From NCBI GenBank assembly GCA_004154925.1, contig QJNS01000092.1, positions 124,001 to 188,000 of the forward strand: a stretch of 64,000 nt of DNA, in the 5' to 3' direction. Of the stretch, positions 45,473 through 58,031 are shown in pieces (position 1 is the stretch's first letter; the number at the start of each line of letters is the position of its first letter). The stretch comes from Monosporascus cannonballus (lineage: Eukaryota > Ascomycota > Sordariomycetes > Xylariales). The notes beneath the pieces were generated by a model. It was not told the origin of the DNA. It was given only the letters and a program-made list of their open reading frames with translations, and searched no databases. The position numbers and the translations under genes are program-made.

Positions 45473-47971
45473 ATGGTTGGACGCCCTCGAAAACAACGGG
45501 CGCCTTCCGTATCGACCGTCGCGACAGTCGACGATAATGCGATCCGATATTTGCGGGAATCCACCGTCCTGAAGCCGGCTCCTGCCAGTGCCCATACTGA
45601 TGACTGGCCATGCTTCCTCCTCGTCGATGCCACCGTCTATCACCGAAATGGTTCCATGGCAAACCTGCTTCATGTCGATCTGGAAGGGCCCCTTATAGTG
45701 CGCGGAAGGCTGGAGGTCGAGAAGGACCAGGAAGGGTATTTGTTGCATCGCCCCAGCAAGTCCAAGTCGCCGTGGATCCAGATCCAAAGCAGCACTTCCT
45801 TCTCCATCGGCCAGAAAGATGATCACGGTCTATCCGTTCCTGTCCTCTGGGCTAGTGGTGAGTCAGGATGGTTCGAGATCGTACCTTCTGATCGGTACAA
45901 GGCTATCGCAGACGTCATGTTCCAAGGCATAGACCTCCACTATAGCATACTCGACCAGTACGAAGATGCTCTTGCCAAACTTCACAGGAAAAAGAAGAAC
46001 AGGGCCAAGACATTACAGCATGTTGAGCTGCCCCTCGACGATCTTCTTTTCCACGTAAGCTGTTAACAATACTCGCTTTTCTATCCCGCTCTAACGCAAC
46101 CGCAGTATGCCGTAGCCACCGGCGACGGAATCACGCTGCCTGAAGCTCGCCAGCGATGCGGAGAGCAGGCTATATTCCTGCTCTCTCACTTCCCTAAAGA
46201 AACATCTTTCTATGGCTGGCTGACCGGGCAATTCCCTGTGAGATACCGTGTTCCCACACTGTGTTCCGTCGTTGAAGCTGATTGAGTCCTCAGGATATCG
46301 TGAAAAGGCTTGCTGAGAAGGACCCTGCGACTGCGCAAGAACTAGCGGAATCTACCCACCCCATGCTTCGAGCAGCGTCAAGCTCCCTCGAATTTCCTGA
46401 TACGACGTCACAGGATCACACTGTCGCTGCTAGGGCTTCGGCTCAGCGGAGCACTCGGAACAGCGAGACCCTCAAAGGGGGACCAATCGACTTATCGAGT
46501 GATGGGCAGCAGGCCCCCAATAACAAGGTGACGAGGACGAAGAGACGATCCCCGACGAATGTTAAGCCTGCCAATGTCGATGTTGAAATGCTCAATGCTT
46601 CGGCCAGCACGCCCTCAAGTTCCGAGGCGGTAACCCCGAGCCCTGGTCTACCGGTCCTGCTTGGCACACTTCAGGAAATTCGAAACTCAACTCTCGAGTT
46701 GCTCCGAGATGGTAAAAACAAGAGGCATCCAGACCATATAATGCCCGGCACATGGCATTATAAAATCTATCTCGCCTGCAAGATCAAGCATAGACAGGGG
46801 GGTGCAGAAATTTGCGAGTATTGGGCACGAGATCTCGTGGAGGTCCTCGGCCCTGAATGGCGGCAGAGCGAATTCTACAAATGGGCAAAGGCGAACGCCA
46901 ACACGAAACCCAAATTCGAGTACTCAACCGAGACGGAATGCGTAGGCTTGAGGAGGAGGAATGCGAGACAGCCAAAAGTCACCACGGAGGACAAGGGCCA
47001 GCCTAGTCATACGGGCAAACAACCAGCACCCGTGCCAGCACCAGAACCAGCCGGGAAGCAACCACCTAAGAAGAGGGGGCGTCCTAGCGGGAAGGCGGCC
47101 GGACTGCGCCCGTCACTGGGCGGCAAGAAGCGCCCGTGGGCCGAGGCGGACCTAGACGGCGGCGACGATGACGAAATGGACTTCGGTGGCTACGATCCGG
47201 AGAAGACGACCAAGAAATCGAAGTACTTCTCCGACGACGACGCCGATGCCGCATCATCGACGGCGGAGGGCGACGAGGAGGCCGAGCCGGGCTCGGCATC
47301 CCTCACGCGTCTCGTGATCCGCGCCGAGAAGCTCCCCTCGACTACGCCCAAGGGCCCCAACCAGACGTGGACATGCGGGGAGCCCGACTGCGGGTACGTG
47401 GTGCGCGGCGCCGACGAGGACGAGGGCCAGAACCTCATCAGCGCGCACTACGAGGCGCACGAGCGCGAGGCGCGAGACGAGGCCGAGGAGGCCGCCCTCA
47501 AGCGGGTCAACCTCGCCGTCCAGGAATCCGGCGGCCACCTGCCGATTAAGTATGCTTTCTTCCCTCCCTTTCTCATTATAGTTTGCTACACGGGATAGAC
47601 AGTAGTATTTCTGCTACACCTGCGGTGCCGAGCCTCGTAGTAACCCGACTTACTATCTCATCGGAGCATGTCACGATGAAGTTCATGAACTATTTCCTCA
47701 TCTGAATCCCCGTCGCTCCTCTCGGTTTTTCTCTTTCCTTCCTTCGTTTTCTTTCCATTTCGATCTCAGACTCCCATTTCCCGTGTAGCCCACCGATCCA
47801 TCTCTCTCCCCCACTCACTCGCCAGTGAAGAATGACGTTAACCATCCCGTCTTCCTCAGTCACCTCCTCGATAAGATCCGCTCCATGGGCAACAAGGTCC
47901 AGCAGCGCAACGAGGTCGGGCTCAACGGCGAGTTGCTGCCGCAGCCCATCAAGCGCACCCTTCTAGTCTAG
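45473..47971 (+). CDS. RFTS-domain protein with a C-terminal C2H2-type finger
   Basis: Four exons: 45473-46054, 46106-46237, 46294-47549, 47860-47971; 693 residues. The first 240-270 residues match the replication-foci targeting (RFTS) fold of DNMT1: WPCFLLVDATVYHRNGSM, LHVDLEGPLIVRGRLEVEKD, SGWFEIVPSDRYKAIADVMF and FLLSHFPKETSFYGWLTGQF. There is no methyltransferase motif anywhere. The middle is disordered, with basic AT-hook-like pieces (KKRGRPSGK) and acidic runs. Near residues 597-625 a C-x4-C and H-x3-H set (WTCGEPDCGY then SAHYEAHE) looks like a zinc finger. The same combination, an RFTS fold and a zinc finger without an enzyme, is known in fission-yeast Raf2 of the CLRC ubiquitin ligase; Neurospora DIM-7 has the matching position. 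A role in heterochromatin is therefore possible but is inference. The last intron is long for this window (310 bases), and its exact sites are the least certain. Confidence 0.82.
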
Positions 47972-49652
47972 TCCTAGCACCGGTCTACCCGCGCTGCCGG
48001 AAGCACACCGGCGATGAGAGCGCTCCTATCAATACGGTACGGACTCGGACTCGATCTACCTCAGTGTCGCGTTCGGCGATTTCTATTCTATTCCTGAGAT
48101 TTACCTCCATGCGTCGGTCTCCGTAGATGTTCTGTTCACTTGGCCGCCGGGCGTAGAGGGACAGGTAACCCACTAACCGGCAGCAATCTCTGGACTAGGT
48201 TAACCCGACACTCCCCCTCTTGAGGACGAACCAACAGCCACCTCGCCCCCGGCGGAGAAAACGAGGTGGAAGGTACGGATGGATACCTCATGATACCCTG
48301 CTGATTGTTTTCTGTGTTTGTGTACGTGCACGTAGGGTAATGCATAATGGCACGGTGTTGGGGTGGCTCGGTTTCATTTTAGTCTGTTCTGGTCTGCTCT
48401 TCACGTTAGAGCACAAGGAAAGGAAAAGGAATATTTCAAGGGATTCTCTTAGTTCTAAGGTCAAATTTTCAAATCGCAGGCGGACAGGCGGTAGACAGGT
48501 TAGACAGGTCGGCAAGGGGGCCACCGGTCACGTCGTTCAGCCCACTCAACCCACTACCGACTTCTCCACGAAGGGGGGGGGGGAGAGGTAGCAGTCTATG
48601 CCTAAACCGATGAGGGTTCAAAACAGGGCATGCGAGCTGGTCGGTGCCAGCCGGCGCCCAGCTCAAGTGTGAGGGATGCAGGTCATATTCATCAGATCTC
48701 TGGTCTATGCCATGTGGCCGAAACAGGCTGTGGTCTTGCAGTAACATAGAACCGAACCACCAATCCCGATCTAATGGCAGAGTGGCAAACCCGCCCCGGG
48801 AGCTGTCTTGTATGAGTCCGAGTGGCAGCCCAGATTCCCCCCCGTTGCCAATTCCATAGACCATCTGTTTGAGCCTACGTTATACAAGTTTCTACATTCA
48901 TCGTTCTTGTTTTAGGGCCAATTCTGTACCTCAGTCTCTCCTTCTGTTATATTCAAGAGCTTCCGAGGAGCGATAATGCGCGACTCTTTGGGCCCGAGAT
49001 GTGATATGGGCAGTTCACTGATCTCGAATAAGGCTTACACTCCTGGGTGCTAAGTCCGTTCACCCATCCCCATCACCATGTAACCGGTACCGTGCAAATC
49101 ACGGTTTGCCTTACGATGTGCTACTTTGTTTTCCTTGAGCACGGAATCTGGCTTGTATACCCGACGGAACGGTACCGGTTCCCGAATTATCTTCATTGAA
49201 TGCTAGCCTACCAATGCTAGCGACAGAGCCCCGGCGGGCTACAAGAGACCAACCACCGCCGGGCGTGTCCCTCCATGCTCAGCAAGATTGAGATAGCTGA
49301 TAACACGTAGTAGCATCAGTCTCCCCTGGGCACAAAATCGGAGGGGCAATTCAGAGCTCTAACCACATATCCATCTAGAGCTTCCAATATCGCACTTTCC
49401 CTACGCTGAACGCCTCGCGATATGATGCAAATGCAGACGGACGGACACGACATATCCCTATATCATCTCCTGACAATATTGTATGGCCCTGTCAGACTTT
49501 CCTCAAAAGCTTCTCCGGGTCTGGCAGATCTATGCCTCCTCGATGAGTCCACACGCACAAATATGAGCCGATGTCAGATGATACGTATAGTGGAATTGTG
49601 GCGTTGAGCCTTCGAAGGTGGCGCCACAGCTGTTGCGGCCAAGCTGATTATT
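47972..49652. other. convergent intergenic region
   Basis: 1.7 kb between the 3' ends of the RFTS gene and mkt1. A run of G at 48575-48583 is present. Open frames here are short and contradictory, and I see no gene. Confidence 0.5.
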
Positions 49653-52507
49653 TCACCGGCGAAGTTTCAGGTATACGGCAGCCTTGTCCCACGCGTCTCG
49701 GTCGGCGGCTGAGATTTCCTTCTCCAGGGTCTTGACACCCGAATGCAGGGCGCCAAAGAAGTCGCAGGCGATGTCTAAATCCTCAAAGAAGTGGGTTGCG
49801 AAAGGCACAAACTTGCCAGGAAAACCAGCCTTCTTAGTCGCCTTCAGTTCAGCACTGTCATTAGGATCGATGTCATCGAGGAGTGTCTTGACGGCGATGC
49901 CAAGAGCGACGTCCGTGTCCGTCAGGAATGGAAGTCTAGCAATTGTTAGCCTGTGCAATGTCATTGAACGCGGTTGAACAGGGGGCAAACCTTTGGCCGA
50001 TTGTCAGATAATCGTCTCTGTCCCGGTTAGATTGGGCAAAAAGGAACATAGATGCTATGATTGCTTCTATCAGATCTCGGCCTGCCTCACGTGTCGATGA
50101 ACTCAACGAGCGGAAGGAGAGGAAGTTTTTGCTCAGCGGGCCGGTATATCCATTGGCTTGGTGTCGTAACTTCAGTAGGATGGAGCAACGGCTAATCAAT
50201 AGCAGACTGGCCTTGTCATCATCGCTGCCATTCATGGGCAGGCCACCTAGCTCGGAATGTTGATTACGGGTATTGAGTATGCCAAATCTCAGAAGCTCGA
50301 AGGCTAGTAGAACTGCTTCAAAAAGGCCACCGACGCCGGGGTTCTTCTTGGCAGTGGGCTCAAGAGATTCAAGTGAGGTAGCCAGTGCTTGCCCCCATGT
50401 AGTCAGTCGATGGCTCTCATCGACGTAGCCACGGAGATGTAGCCAACGCCAGATTGCGAGGGATGTGATCAAGTCGGCCGAGTTGACACCTTTGATCTTC
50501 TCAGTCGTTACAGTGGTCTTCACGAAGTCGCCATTCTTCAGCGAGGTCACTTCGAAGAGGATAGACCCGTGCTGTGCACCGGGGAAGTACTGCTTAACGG
50601 CCGCCTCTTTGACATTCCAAGTGTGTACCTTCTTGAGAGTTGGGTTATCGTTCGGGCGATACTCAATCTTGTGCGAATACTTGTCGTCGTACCATACTTT
50701 CACTGATATCGACTTGTACTGGATACCTCTCGTAAGTCGTGGAAGTAGAAGCCCCAAAGTCGATTCCCTAAGCGACATGAGTTGGCTCGTCACCAATCGC
50801 TTGTACTCCTCCGATCTCACCCCGTCCAGGGTCGGCAAGACCACGATCTGGCCGTGAGTGATCCAGCTGAGGGTGTGCGCTCCGATGAGACCCGTGTTCA
50901 GGTAGTGCAGTAGCTCCGCAGGCAGTTGATAGCCAAGGTATTCCCAGTTGTCGTTGGTTAATGTGTCATAGCTATGAACCTTGACCTCGCCAGCTTCGCT
51001 GATGTATATGAAGTGCTCTATAGCCATCCTGGCCTTGCGGTATTTCTGCAGCCAGTTAGGATCCTTCGCCTGGAGGATATCATTGAAAGACGCGCAAGCG
51101 CTCGCTACTGCCTTTTCCGAAGTGCGCAGCAGGTTAACCGCGTCCTGGACACTAGCACGAGGAACGATGTTACTATCCCTCAAAGGTGGAAACGTGGGTA
51201 GAAAGCTAGTTCCAGTCATCAGAAGCGCGTCGGTAAACATAGGCTCCGCTACCGCCAGGTTCTTGATGACGCCTTTCTTGGAGATAGCGGTGAATTTGCC
51301 ATTATCCCAATCGACGTATCTAATGACATAATCTCTGATCGGGTACAGAAGAAGCTCTTGGGAGCCCATGATTGCCGAGCATTGTTCTGATTCGATCATG
51401 TCAAAATAGGCAAGCTAGATTTGTGAGCCTAGACCAGAGACAGGGGAGCAGGATCGTGGCTTACCTGTGCGGAAGCGTTGAAAGGTGGTACCAGGAAGTG
51501 CAGTCCGCGACGCTTAAGAATACCCTGGAGCATGGGAAACAGATGGTGAACAGGGTAGGCCCCTTTCCGATTTGTGAGTGTTTTGAGCCCACTGTGAGAG
51601 AACTGGTCGAGTAACTCATACCTCTGTGAGAGCCGAACGCCGCGACGGCTTCAGTAGCCTGACTCTGGAAATAGAGGGTCCAAGCCTCGTCCGTGCCAGC
51701 AATCGCTTTCTTGCCTCTCTGAACGGATACATCATCTTGACCTACGACTGATTGTCCGTTGAAGATGAAGAACGGTGTTGTTCTGTTCGTTGCCCAGCTA
51801 TCTAGATCGCTTTCGATGTGTGTCTGGATACCCGTCAACCCACCGAGGGCTGGCAGGAGAGGCTCGTGATACGGAACATGGTCGAGAAACAGTTGGAGGT
51901 AGTAGGAAGCATCGATGGCTACAGCGCAGTCCTCGAGCTGGGACACTTCAGCTTGTCTAGACATGGTGGTCAGCAGCTACGAGAGACGACTGGGTTATGA
52001 TACGAGACTTACTGAACCTGCTCATTGAGCCACAAATCTTCCGTAGAAGCTACAGAGAACAAAACAAGTCAGCGACATTGCAAGGGACGTACAGCCAGAG
52101 ACTCAAATAATGCGAAGCAGAGGGGAAGCGTGATAGCAAATGCATGGTGGCCGTTGTGGAGTACTGATACAGAGGAGGACCATGTCGTGATCCCGGAAGT
52201 CACAAGAGGAAGCAAGACGGCGTTGGACTGGTCCCTCCAGCCATAACCGCAAGATCAATATACTCCATAGTGGAAGCATATCAGGCAACAGGTTGTCGCA
52301 CATGTACATGTAGACACAGGGGCGAGCGCTGGCGCGACGTAGGTGTATCGGTATTCCATATCGCGAGGACGACGGCACATATCCAGGAAGCCAGAACAGT
52401 GCAATGCGAGGGACGCTTGATCAAGCCAGACGGAAGCTTCAAGGTGTAGAAGATGTCGATAATGTTCGCGGTGATGAATTCATGTAAGGATCGAACTTAC
52501 TCGGCAT
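49653..52507 (-). CDS. mkt1: post-transcriptional regulator Mkt1
   Basis: Mkt1 works with Pbp1 on polysome-bound mRNAs to control expression after transcription, including HO and mitochondrial-function mRNAs in yeast. Exons in coding order: 52501-52507, 52013-52049, 51622-51956, 51465-51562, 49991-51414, 49653-49935; 727 residues. The first exon is only seven bases (ATG CCG A) before a GTAAGT donor, and the second ends with a GTAAGT donor; the acceptor at 51957-51958 is the one that keeps the frame. The N-terminal XPG/PIN-like nuclease fold reads VAIDASYYLQLFLDHVPYHE and GLTGIQTHIESDLD, then PFFIFNGQSVVGQDD; in yeast this fold is thought to be inactive. The C-terminal Mkt1 domain contains TDTDVALGIAVKTLLDDIDP. 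Without the tiny first exon, annotation would likely start at an internal Met. Confidence 0.93.
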
Positions 52508-53548
52508 TTTGGGTCGTGTCAATGTCGGAATCTCGGCCCAAAACTGCGCGCTTAGAGCGGAGGGGCTTCAGTCTGCTTGTTTATGGCGTTATTATCGTGG
52601 CGGAAACTTGGGAGGTGTGAGGCTCGTTCTCGGTTACTACCACAGACGCAAACCGCAAGTGTAACGTTAGCCGGTTGGTAAGGGACAAAGAGACACGGAG
52701 AGAGGAAGTCGAATCTAGAAGTGAGCAACTGGGCTTAACATGAAAAATAAAACAAGGCTCTTTGGACAGCGGCGGTATACGACTGCAAGGTGCAATTGCA
52801 CTTCTTGTCGGCGTGAGAGTGGAAACAATACTTTTTGAGCGACAGGAAAGATCGCCGAGGGGTCTTGCTTTGTTTGAGCCTCCGTCATGTGCGATTGCCA
52901 ATTGAATGAGAGTCTGCCACTGCCGCGCGCCCAAGGGTTGAGTTTGCTGCTGAGCTGAAAGGAGCTCTCCAACTGGCCCAGACGCTACGTAAGTCGGGTA
53001 CTTGCGGGGTACATCCACTGCCCCACCTGTTGTGGCTGTGCATATACTGCCACTGTACTTTAAATACTTCTATATACATACCTATAATCTCCATTAGCGA
53101 CGCATAATATAGCATTACATTAGATATTGACCGGTACCTAAGTACGTTGCCTATGAGTTGACGCAAGCTGTTTCTCGATGCAGAGCATTACCTAAAAAAG
53201 AGAATGCATATAAAGACGGAATGCGGAAGGAATATTGAGAAAATTCGGCTAACATTGCCTGATATTGCCGAGTGGAACTCCCCCGGAATCCACCCAGTCA
53301 TTATCGTGCGGCTTCCAAATGAAGCTCCCGCCCGAACTTCACTATTATTTGGTCTTAGGCTGTTCCAAACATGTGGTGGTAATAATACATGTGCCCAAAA
53401 CAGTGCAACGAATCATAAAGAGGAAGTCACTTTTCTAAGGTGACTCGCTTTATACTAGACAACTTGCAACGACAGGCCCAACAACGCAGCCACTGTTATT
53501 GTATTGCATTTTTCTTCGTAGCGAAAGCAACTCATCGGTGGTGGAGCC
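52508..53548. promoter_or_regulatory. divergent promoter region mkt1 / oxygenase
   Basis: About 1.0 kb between start codons facing away from each other. A short open frame at 53204-53443 has no features. No gene is supported. Confidence 0.5.
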
Positions 53549-54950
53549 ATGCCGGAAGCTGCAGCGATCCCCATCGTTGATATATCCGCCGAAGGGGCAG
53601 ACCAAATACAGATTGCAAAGTCTCTAGTCGACGCAGCTGCCGAGTATGGATTCGTCTACATAAAGAGCACGGGGTTAGACTTGCCAATCGAGCAGGTCAA
53701 CAATGCGTTCGGCGTGGTGAGCTTGCGTCCTTGATCATAGATCACCCAGGGATTTACTGGAGTTGAGCAGGCCACAAAGTCTCTAGCTCTGATTCTGACA
53801 CTACCATGTTCAGTCAAAAAAGCTATTTGACTCTCCTCTCGATGAGAAGGCGAGATGCAAAATTCAGAAAAATAATCAGGGGTGGTCAGGAATGCACACA
53901 GAGACGCTTGACCCCAAGACCCAACGAGTCAGTACACTCCCTAACTCAAATACCCGGCAGATAGTATCGCTAAGATAAAATCCTAGGTGGGAGACTTCAA
54001 GGAGTTAGTACAGACCTCGTGTTCCTCGAAAGTCTGATGTGGAAAACACCTAACTATCTGACTTGAGGGGTTTCAATTTCGGCACCTTCAAGAACAACAA
54101 AGCAACCCAGCCGATCCCCTCGTGCATAGAACCCCATCAGGCCGAGCTCGCCGCCTTCCGCGAAGCATGCCACAACCTGTGCCGGAAGCTGCTGCACCTC
54201 TTCGGCATCGGTCTAGAAGTAGCCTGCCCTCGCTCTTCCCCGACCCCTATCCCCCACCCGCCCCTTACTACCGTCGTCAGACCCCCTAACGCATCACTCT
54301 GTTAACAGGTCAACCCGCCCGATTTCTTCACCAGGGCGCACTCAACTACCGAGCCGTCCGGCTCGATTCTCCGGTTCCTGTACTACCCGCCGCCGAGCGC
54401 GACACTCGATGTGCGTGCTGACGACGTGCGCGCGGGCGCGCACTCGGACTACGGCTCCGTGACGCTGCTCTTCCGGCTACGGGGGCAGGCGGGACTCGAG
54501 ATCCGGACGCCTTCGGGCGCGTGGGCGCCGGTCCCAGTGTGCCCGCCGGGAACGGAGAATGACGCGGCGCCGCCGGTCCTTATTAACATCGGGGACCTGC
54601 TCTCGTACTGGACGAACGGGCTGCTGCGAAGCACGGTACACCGGGTCGTGTTCTCCGAACGGCGCCAGCGCCGGGGGCGGGGGGAAAGCACCGGCGCCGG
54701 CACCGAGCCCGAGTCCGCCGCTGACCCGCGCTACTCCATCGTCTACTTCTGCCACCCGGCCGACGCGACGCCCCTGGACCCCGTGCCGAGTGAGAAGGTC
54801 GCGCGCTTCGGGGGCGGACTGGCGGGCGCGAACCAGGGAAATCCGTATGCCGAACGCAAGGTCGTCACGGCGGGCGAACATCTGCAGATGCGGCTGCAGG
54901 CGAGTTATCTCCAGCTGTACGGTGGCCAGGGGAAGAAAGAAGGCGTGTGA
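53549..54950 (+). CDS. 2-oxoglutarate/Fe(II)-dependent dioxygenase, isopenicillin-N-synthase-like
   Basis: Predicted iron- and 2-oxoglutarate-dependent oxidase or hydroxylase of small molecules; substrate unknown. Five exons: 53549-53716, 53814-53927, 53987-54003, 54068-54218, 54309-54950; 363 residues. The N-terminal motif AIPIVDISAEGADQIQIAKS and AAEYGFVYIKSTG is typical of the DIOX_N segment. The iron ligands are HSD in GAHSDYGSVTLLF and the distal His in STVHRVVF; the 2-oxoglutarate-binding RYSIVYF follows. The third exon is only 17 bases; without it the frame breaks. A Gly/Arg/Glu-rich insertion (RRQRRGRGESTGAGTEPES) lies between the distal His and the Arg, and it could be a real loop or an unspliced intron. 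No metabolic cluster surrounds it, so its pathway cannot be guessed from context. Confidence 0.9.
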
Positions 54951-57029
54951 GCTAGAGGATGCAGATAAGCCCCTGTCTGGTGGTCTGCTTATTGCTCGAT
55001 CAATTTCCTGGCCTACGGTCCCGCCTTTTCTCCTGCTGGCCGTCCGTTATTGCTCAGATAAGTGTACGTCGCCCAAATCCGTATTGCGATAGAAGGCGTG
55101 TACCGCCCTGTGAGAGACTTGCTCTCCTAGAGCGATTAACACCCACCTTTTGCCTCTATCTGGACTCCTCTGATTAAGATGTTCACCGAAGGCGTCATCC
55201 TGCTCAACACATGATATTACGAGCACTTTGATTTGGGTTGATTTCTTCCGGATCTGGGTTTCTTTTTAAATTTGATGGTAATTTCCAATTCTCCTTAACC
55301 ATGCGGCGCTGCCCAGTCGCACAGTCAGGAGTAGCCCACGAGACAGAGGTCGCATGCCGGATTTATGCGGACTGCTATCCCTTGGATACATTGGTAGAAT
55401 AGCGTGCTCAGAACAAAAATGGCCAAGCGTAGATTCTTCACCCACTGACCTCCTACTCAACGGTTATGACCCTGGTGTCTTTTCTTCTCAGTGGACATGG
55501 TACTATGGCAACTACACACCTACCCTAGCGCTTTTCTTCTGAAACCAACTTATCTTGCTCACTTTGGACGTATAGGTAACATTATAGACCTAACATCTGC
55601 AGTGCCAGCGAGGATCACAGACTCCTACGTAGACCACCTCACTTTAGTAACAAGCACCGGATAGTTGTCTGTTGTAAATGCCAAGTGAGTAGTCAATAAT
55701 TAGCCGCCCAGGCTCTGGCCAAGTACTTAAGCTATTTTCTATATCCAGTACCTAAAACACGAGAATCAAATAACTGTGATTTCACCAGCGATAATACTTG
55801 ATTTTTAATCGCCGATAATAAAAGCCTCCGGTATTTAGATTATGCACCCAAGGATGCCGGCCCTATGATTCGGATACCTATGTAGTGGATTACAAAAGGC
55901 AGGTTGCCTCACCATCATCTCCAGAGCTTGTCACGTACCCCAGTCACCAGTTATCTCAAGGGCAAGTAAACATGTACGTGACTTGGCGTTTGTGCAGGGG
56001 TATCATCCTCGGCAGGGACCTTTCGACTTGGAGAGCCTCTCGTCTCCAGACTTGGGGGAACAACCCCACCCCTGTCGAAGACCACTAAGGGACGGTCGCG
56101 GGATACAACATTCCGCCCTTAACGTGCGCATCGCAACAACGTAGTCGTCGTACCAGCGAGCCTCTGCATGCTAAGATGGCAACGAAGTCATTCATGGCAT
56201 ACTGCCTCCAACGCACATCTGCATAGCTTACTAAGACTCTCAGAAAGAGAGAGAGTGCGTGTCCGTGTGCGTGTGTGTATACGGACGGTTAAGTTAGCGG
56301 CTCCGGCAATTGACCCGCAGGGGTCTTCTCAAGAAATGGGTGAGCAAAGTTCAACATAGTCTTCCAGGAATCCCTTTCCGCTGTCCCCTGGACCACGCCC
56401 GAAAGACGGGGACTCCGGGGCGCCTCTGCTACAGAAGGTTTGAACCCTTAAAATAGGAACCAGCGAGTTGGGTGAGTAGCACGCAGTTCACAACCAAAGT
56501 ATTGCAGGCAACGGAAAGGAAAAGTCCCTAGTACCGAAATGCTCGTAAAAAGACTGGATGGGACGATATTCGTGACGGTCAAAGGCGTTACGTCACTGGC
56601 AGGCCAGGATGATGTGAGGTAGACTTCGTATCCTGCAGGTACGTGACCACGAAGTGTGGTTTTAGATGTCTTTCGACAAGTATTCTAAGTAACTTTCATA
56701 GCCATTATTGTCCTCCGTCTTCGTATCAGAATAAAGACTGGAAAGGCAAGCACAGAAGTCGCCTCACTCCAAATGAGTTAGTAGACAGTAATAACCATTT
56801 GACGTCACATGAGGTGGCCGTGTATGGTAAAGGCTCATCCCATGGCGTACTATCCGCTTGACGGCCATGAGGCGTTAGTACTAACAATTGTAAAGTCACT
56901 GCTAGCCCGCGCGTTGCCTTAAAATGGAAACGATAGCCACTAAAGGCCTTAAAGGGCTAGAGATATTCGTTTGTGGAAAGCTGATTGGGCAAATTTAGCG
57001 AATAAAATGAGGCTTGGTGTAGCTACAAA
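54951..57029. other. gene-empty region, left part
   Basis: 2.1 kb following the oxygenase. A GTGTGCGTGTGTGT-type stretch lies near 56263-56278. No open frame longer than about 75 codons shows coding character. Confidence 0.5.
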
Positions 57030-57490
57030 AAAACTGTTGTGATGTCTCCTTGTGGCCGTCAAGCAGATAGTTCGCAATCGATACTGGTGAGGGCTTTAGA
57101 ACACTCAAAGTCTTCCGGTTGCGATCTTACCAACGCAAGACCTTGTTCTGTGGATATTCTGTATACTCATATGCCTGCCGAAGGCTATCTGGGTCGTTGT
57201 TCAATCCTATATTGCTGTATATCGACTAAAGTAGGTCATCGAGCTAGTAGCTCCGTTGTTTGTACTTGTAAGTAATGCTTGGTCTGTCCCGTATAAGTTG
57301 ATATGGATATCGTCTAGATTCCGAAGGCCTTTAGCAAGCCTATCATGAGCGATATCAACCCAGGCCACTGGGTCTGCTACATCAACCCGATTTGGACAAG
57401 CTTGTAAAGTCGGGTTAGTACTCTCCGAGCGTGGTGATCATTAGCTTTTGCGAGCCTTGCAGCTCAGCTAGATGGTGTTTGGAGAGCCGG
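57030..57490 (-). pseudogene. possible coding relic, unknown family
   Basis: On the minus strand there are three protein-like blocks: HHLAELQGSQKLMITTLGEY (about 57475 down to 57415), then in another frame DIAHDRLAKGLRNLDDIHIN and LYGTDQALLTSTNNGATSSM (57400 to 57205), ended by TAG, and then SLRQAYEYTEYPQNKVLRW in a further frame. The blocks sit next to one another with frameshifts and stops between them, as in a decayed gene. I cannot name the family, and the chance that this is random open sequence is substantial. Confidence 0.3.
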
Positions 57491-58031
57491 TCTGAAAGAA
57501 CGGTCGCATGACTCTCGTCTCGTCAAATCATCTGAGGGCAGTAGCGTATTTCCTAGATGAACGAACGAATAATGCGAACAGTATACATATTCCGCGAGCA
57601 CGAGCGCCGTACCGATTCGAAGCTTCACGAGACGATACGGAGTCCCCCTGATGAGGCTCCTTCGGTGATGGCCGGGCTGCGCCCCAATTCTTGGGTTACC
57701 GGAATCGGGTGTGGGGCAGTCGGATTAAGCAGCACCGCCACCCCGCCCTTTGGGCTGCGTTGACCGGTCGGGCAAGCCCGCAAAAGTCGGCGGCCTCGAA
57801 CGTCATCAGACGAGGCGGCCTCAAGGCAGAATCGACGGGTTTCCTCCTCATCTCCATCTCGCAAAGGTCCTTCCCGTCCGCATATGTTGAGCCGCACTCG
57901 GGATGGTACATACCTTGGGGACTGCGTTGTATCACACGAAGTAGCACCGTTCGGGTACAGTAAGAACGTACTACCTTAGCTTCGAGTACTCGGCATATGC
58001 GCCCCGATGTAAAAATACACAGGGGTATATA

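Noticed and set aside
53549..54950. dioxygenase as part of a secondary-metabolite cluster
   Set aside because: Neighbours are mkt1 and an empty region; no synthase, transporter or P450 is present in the window.
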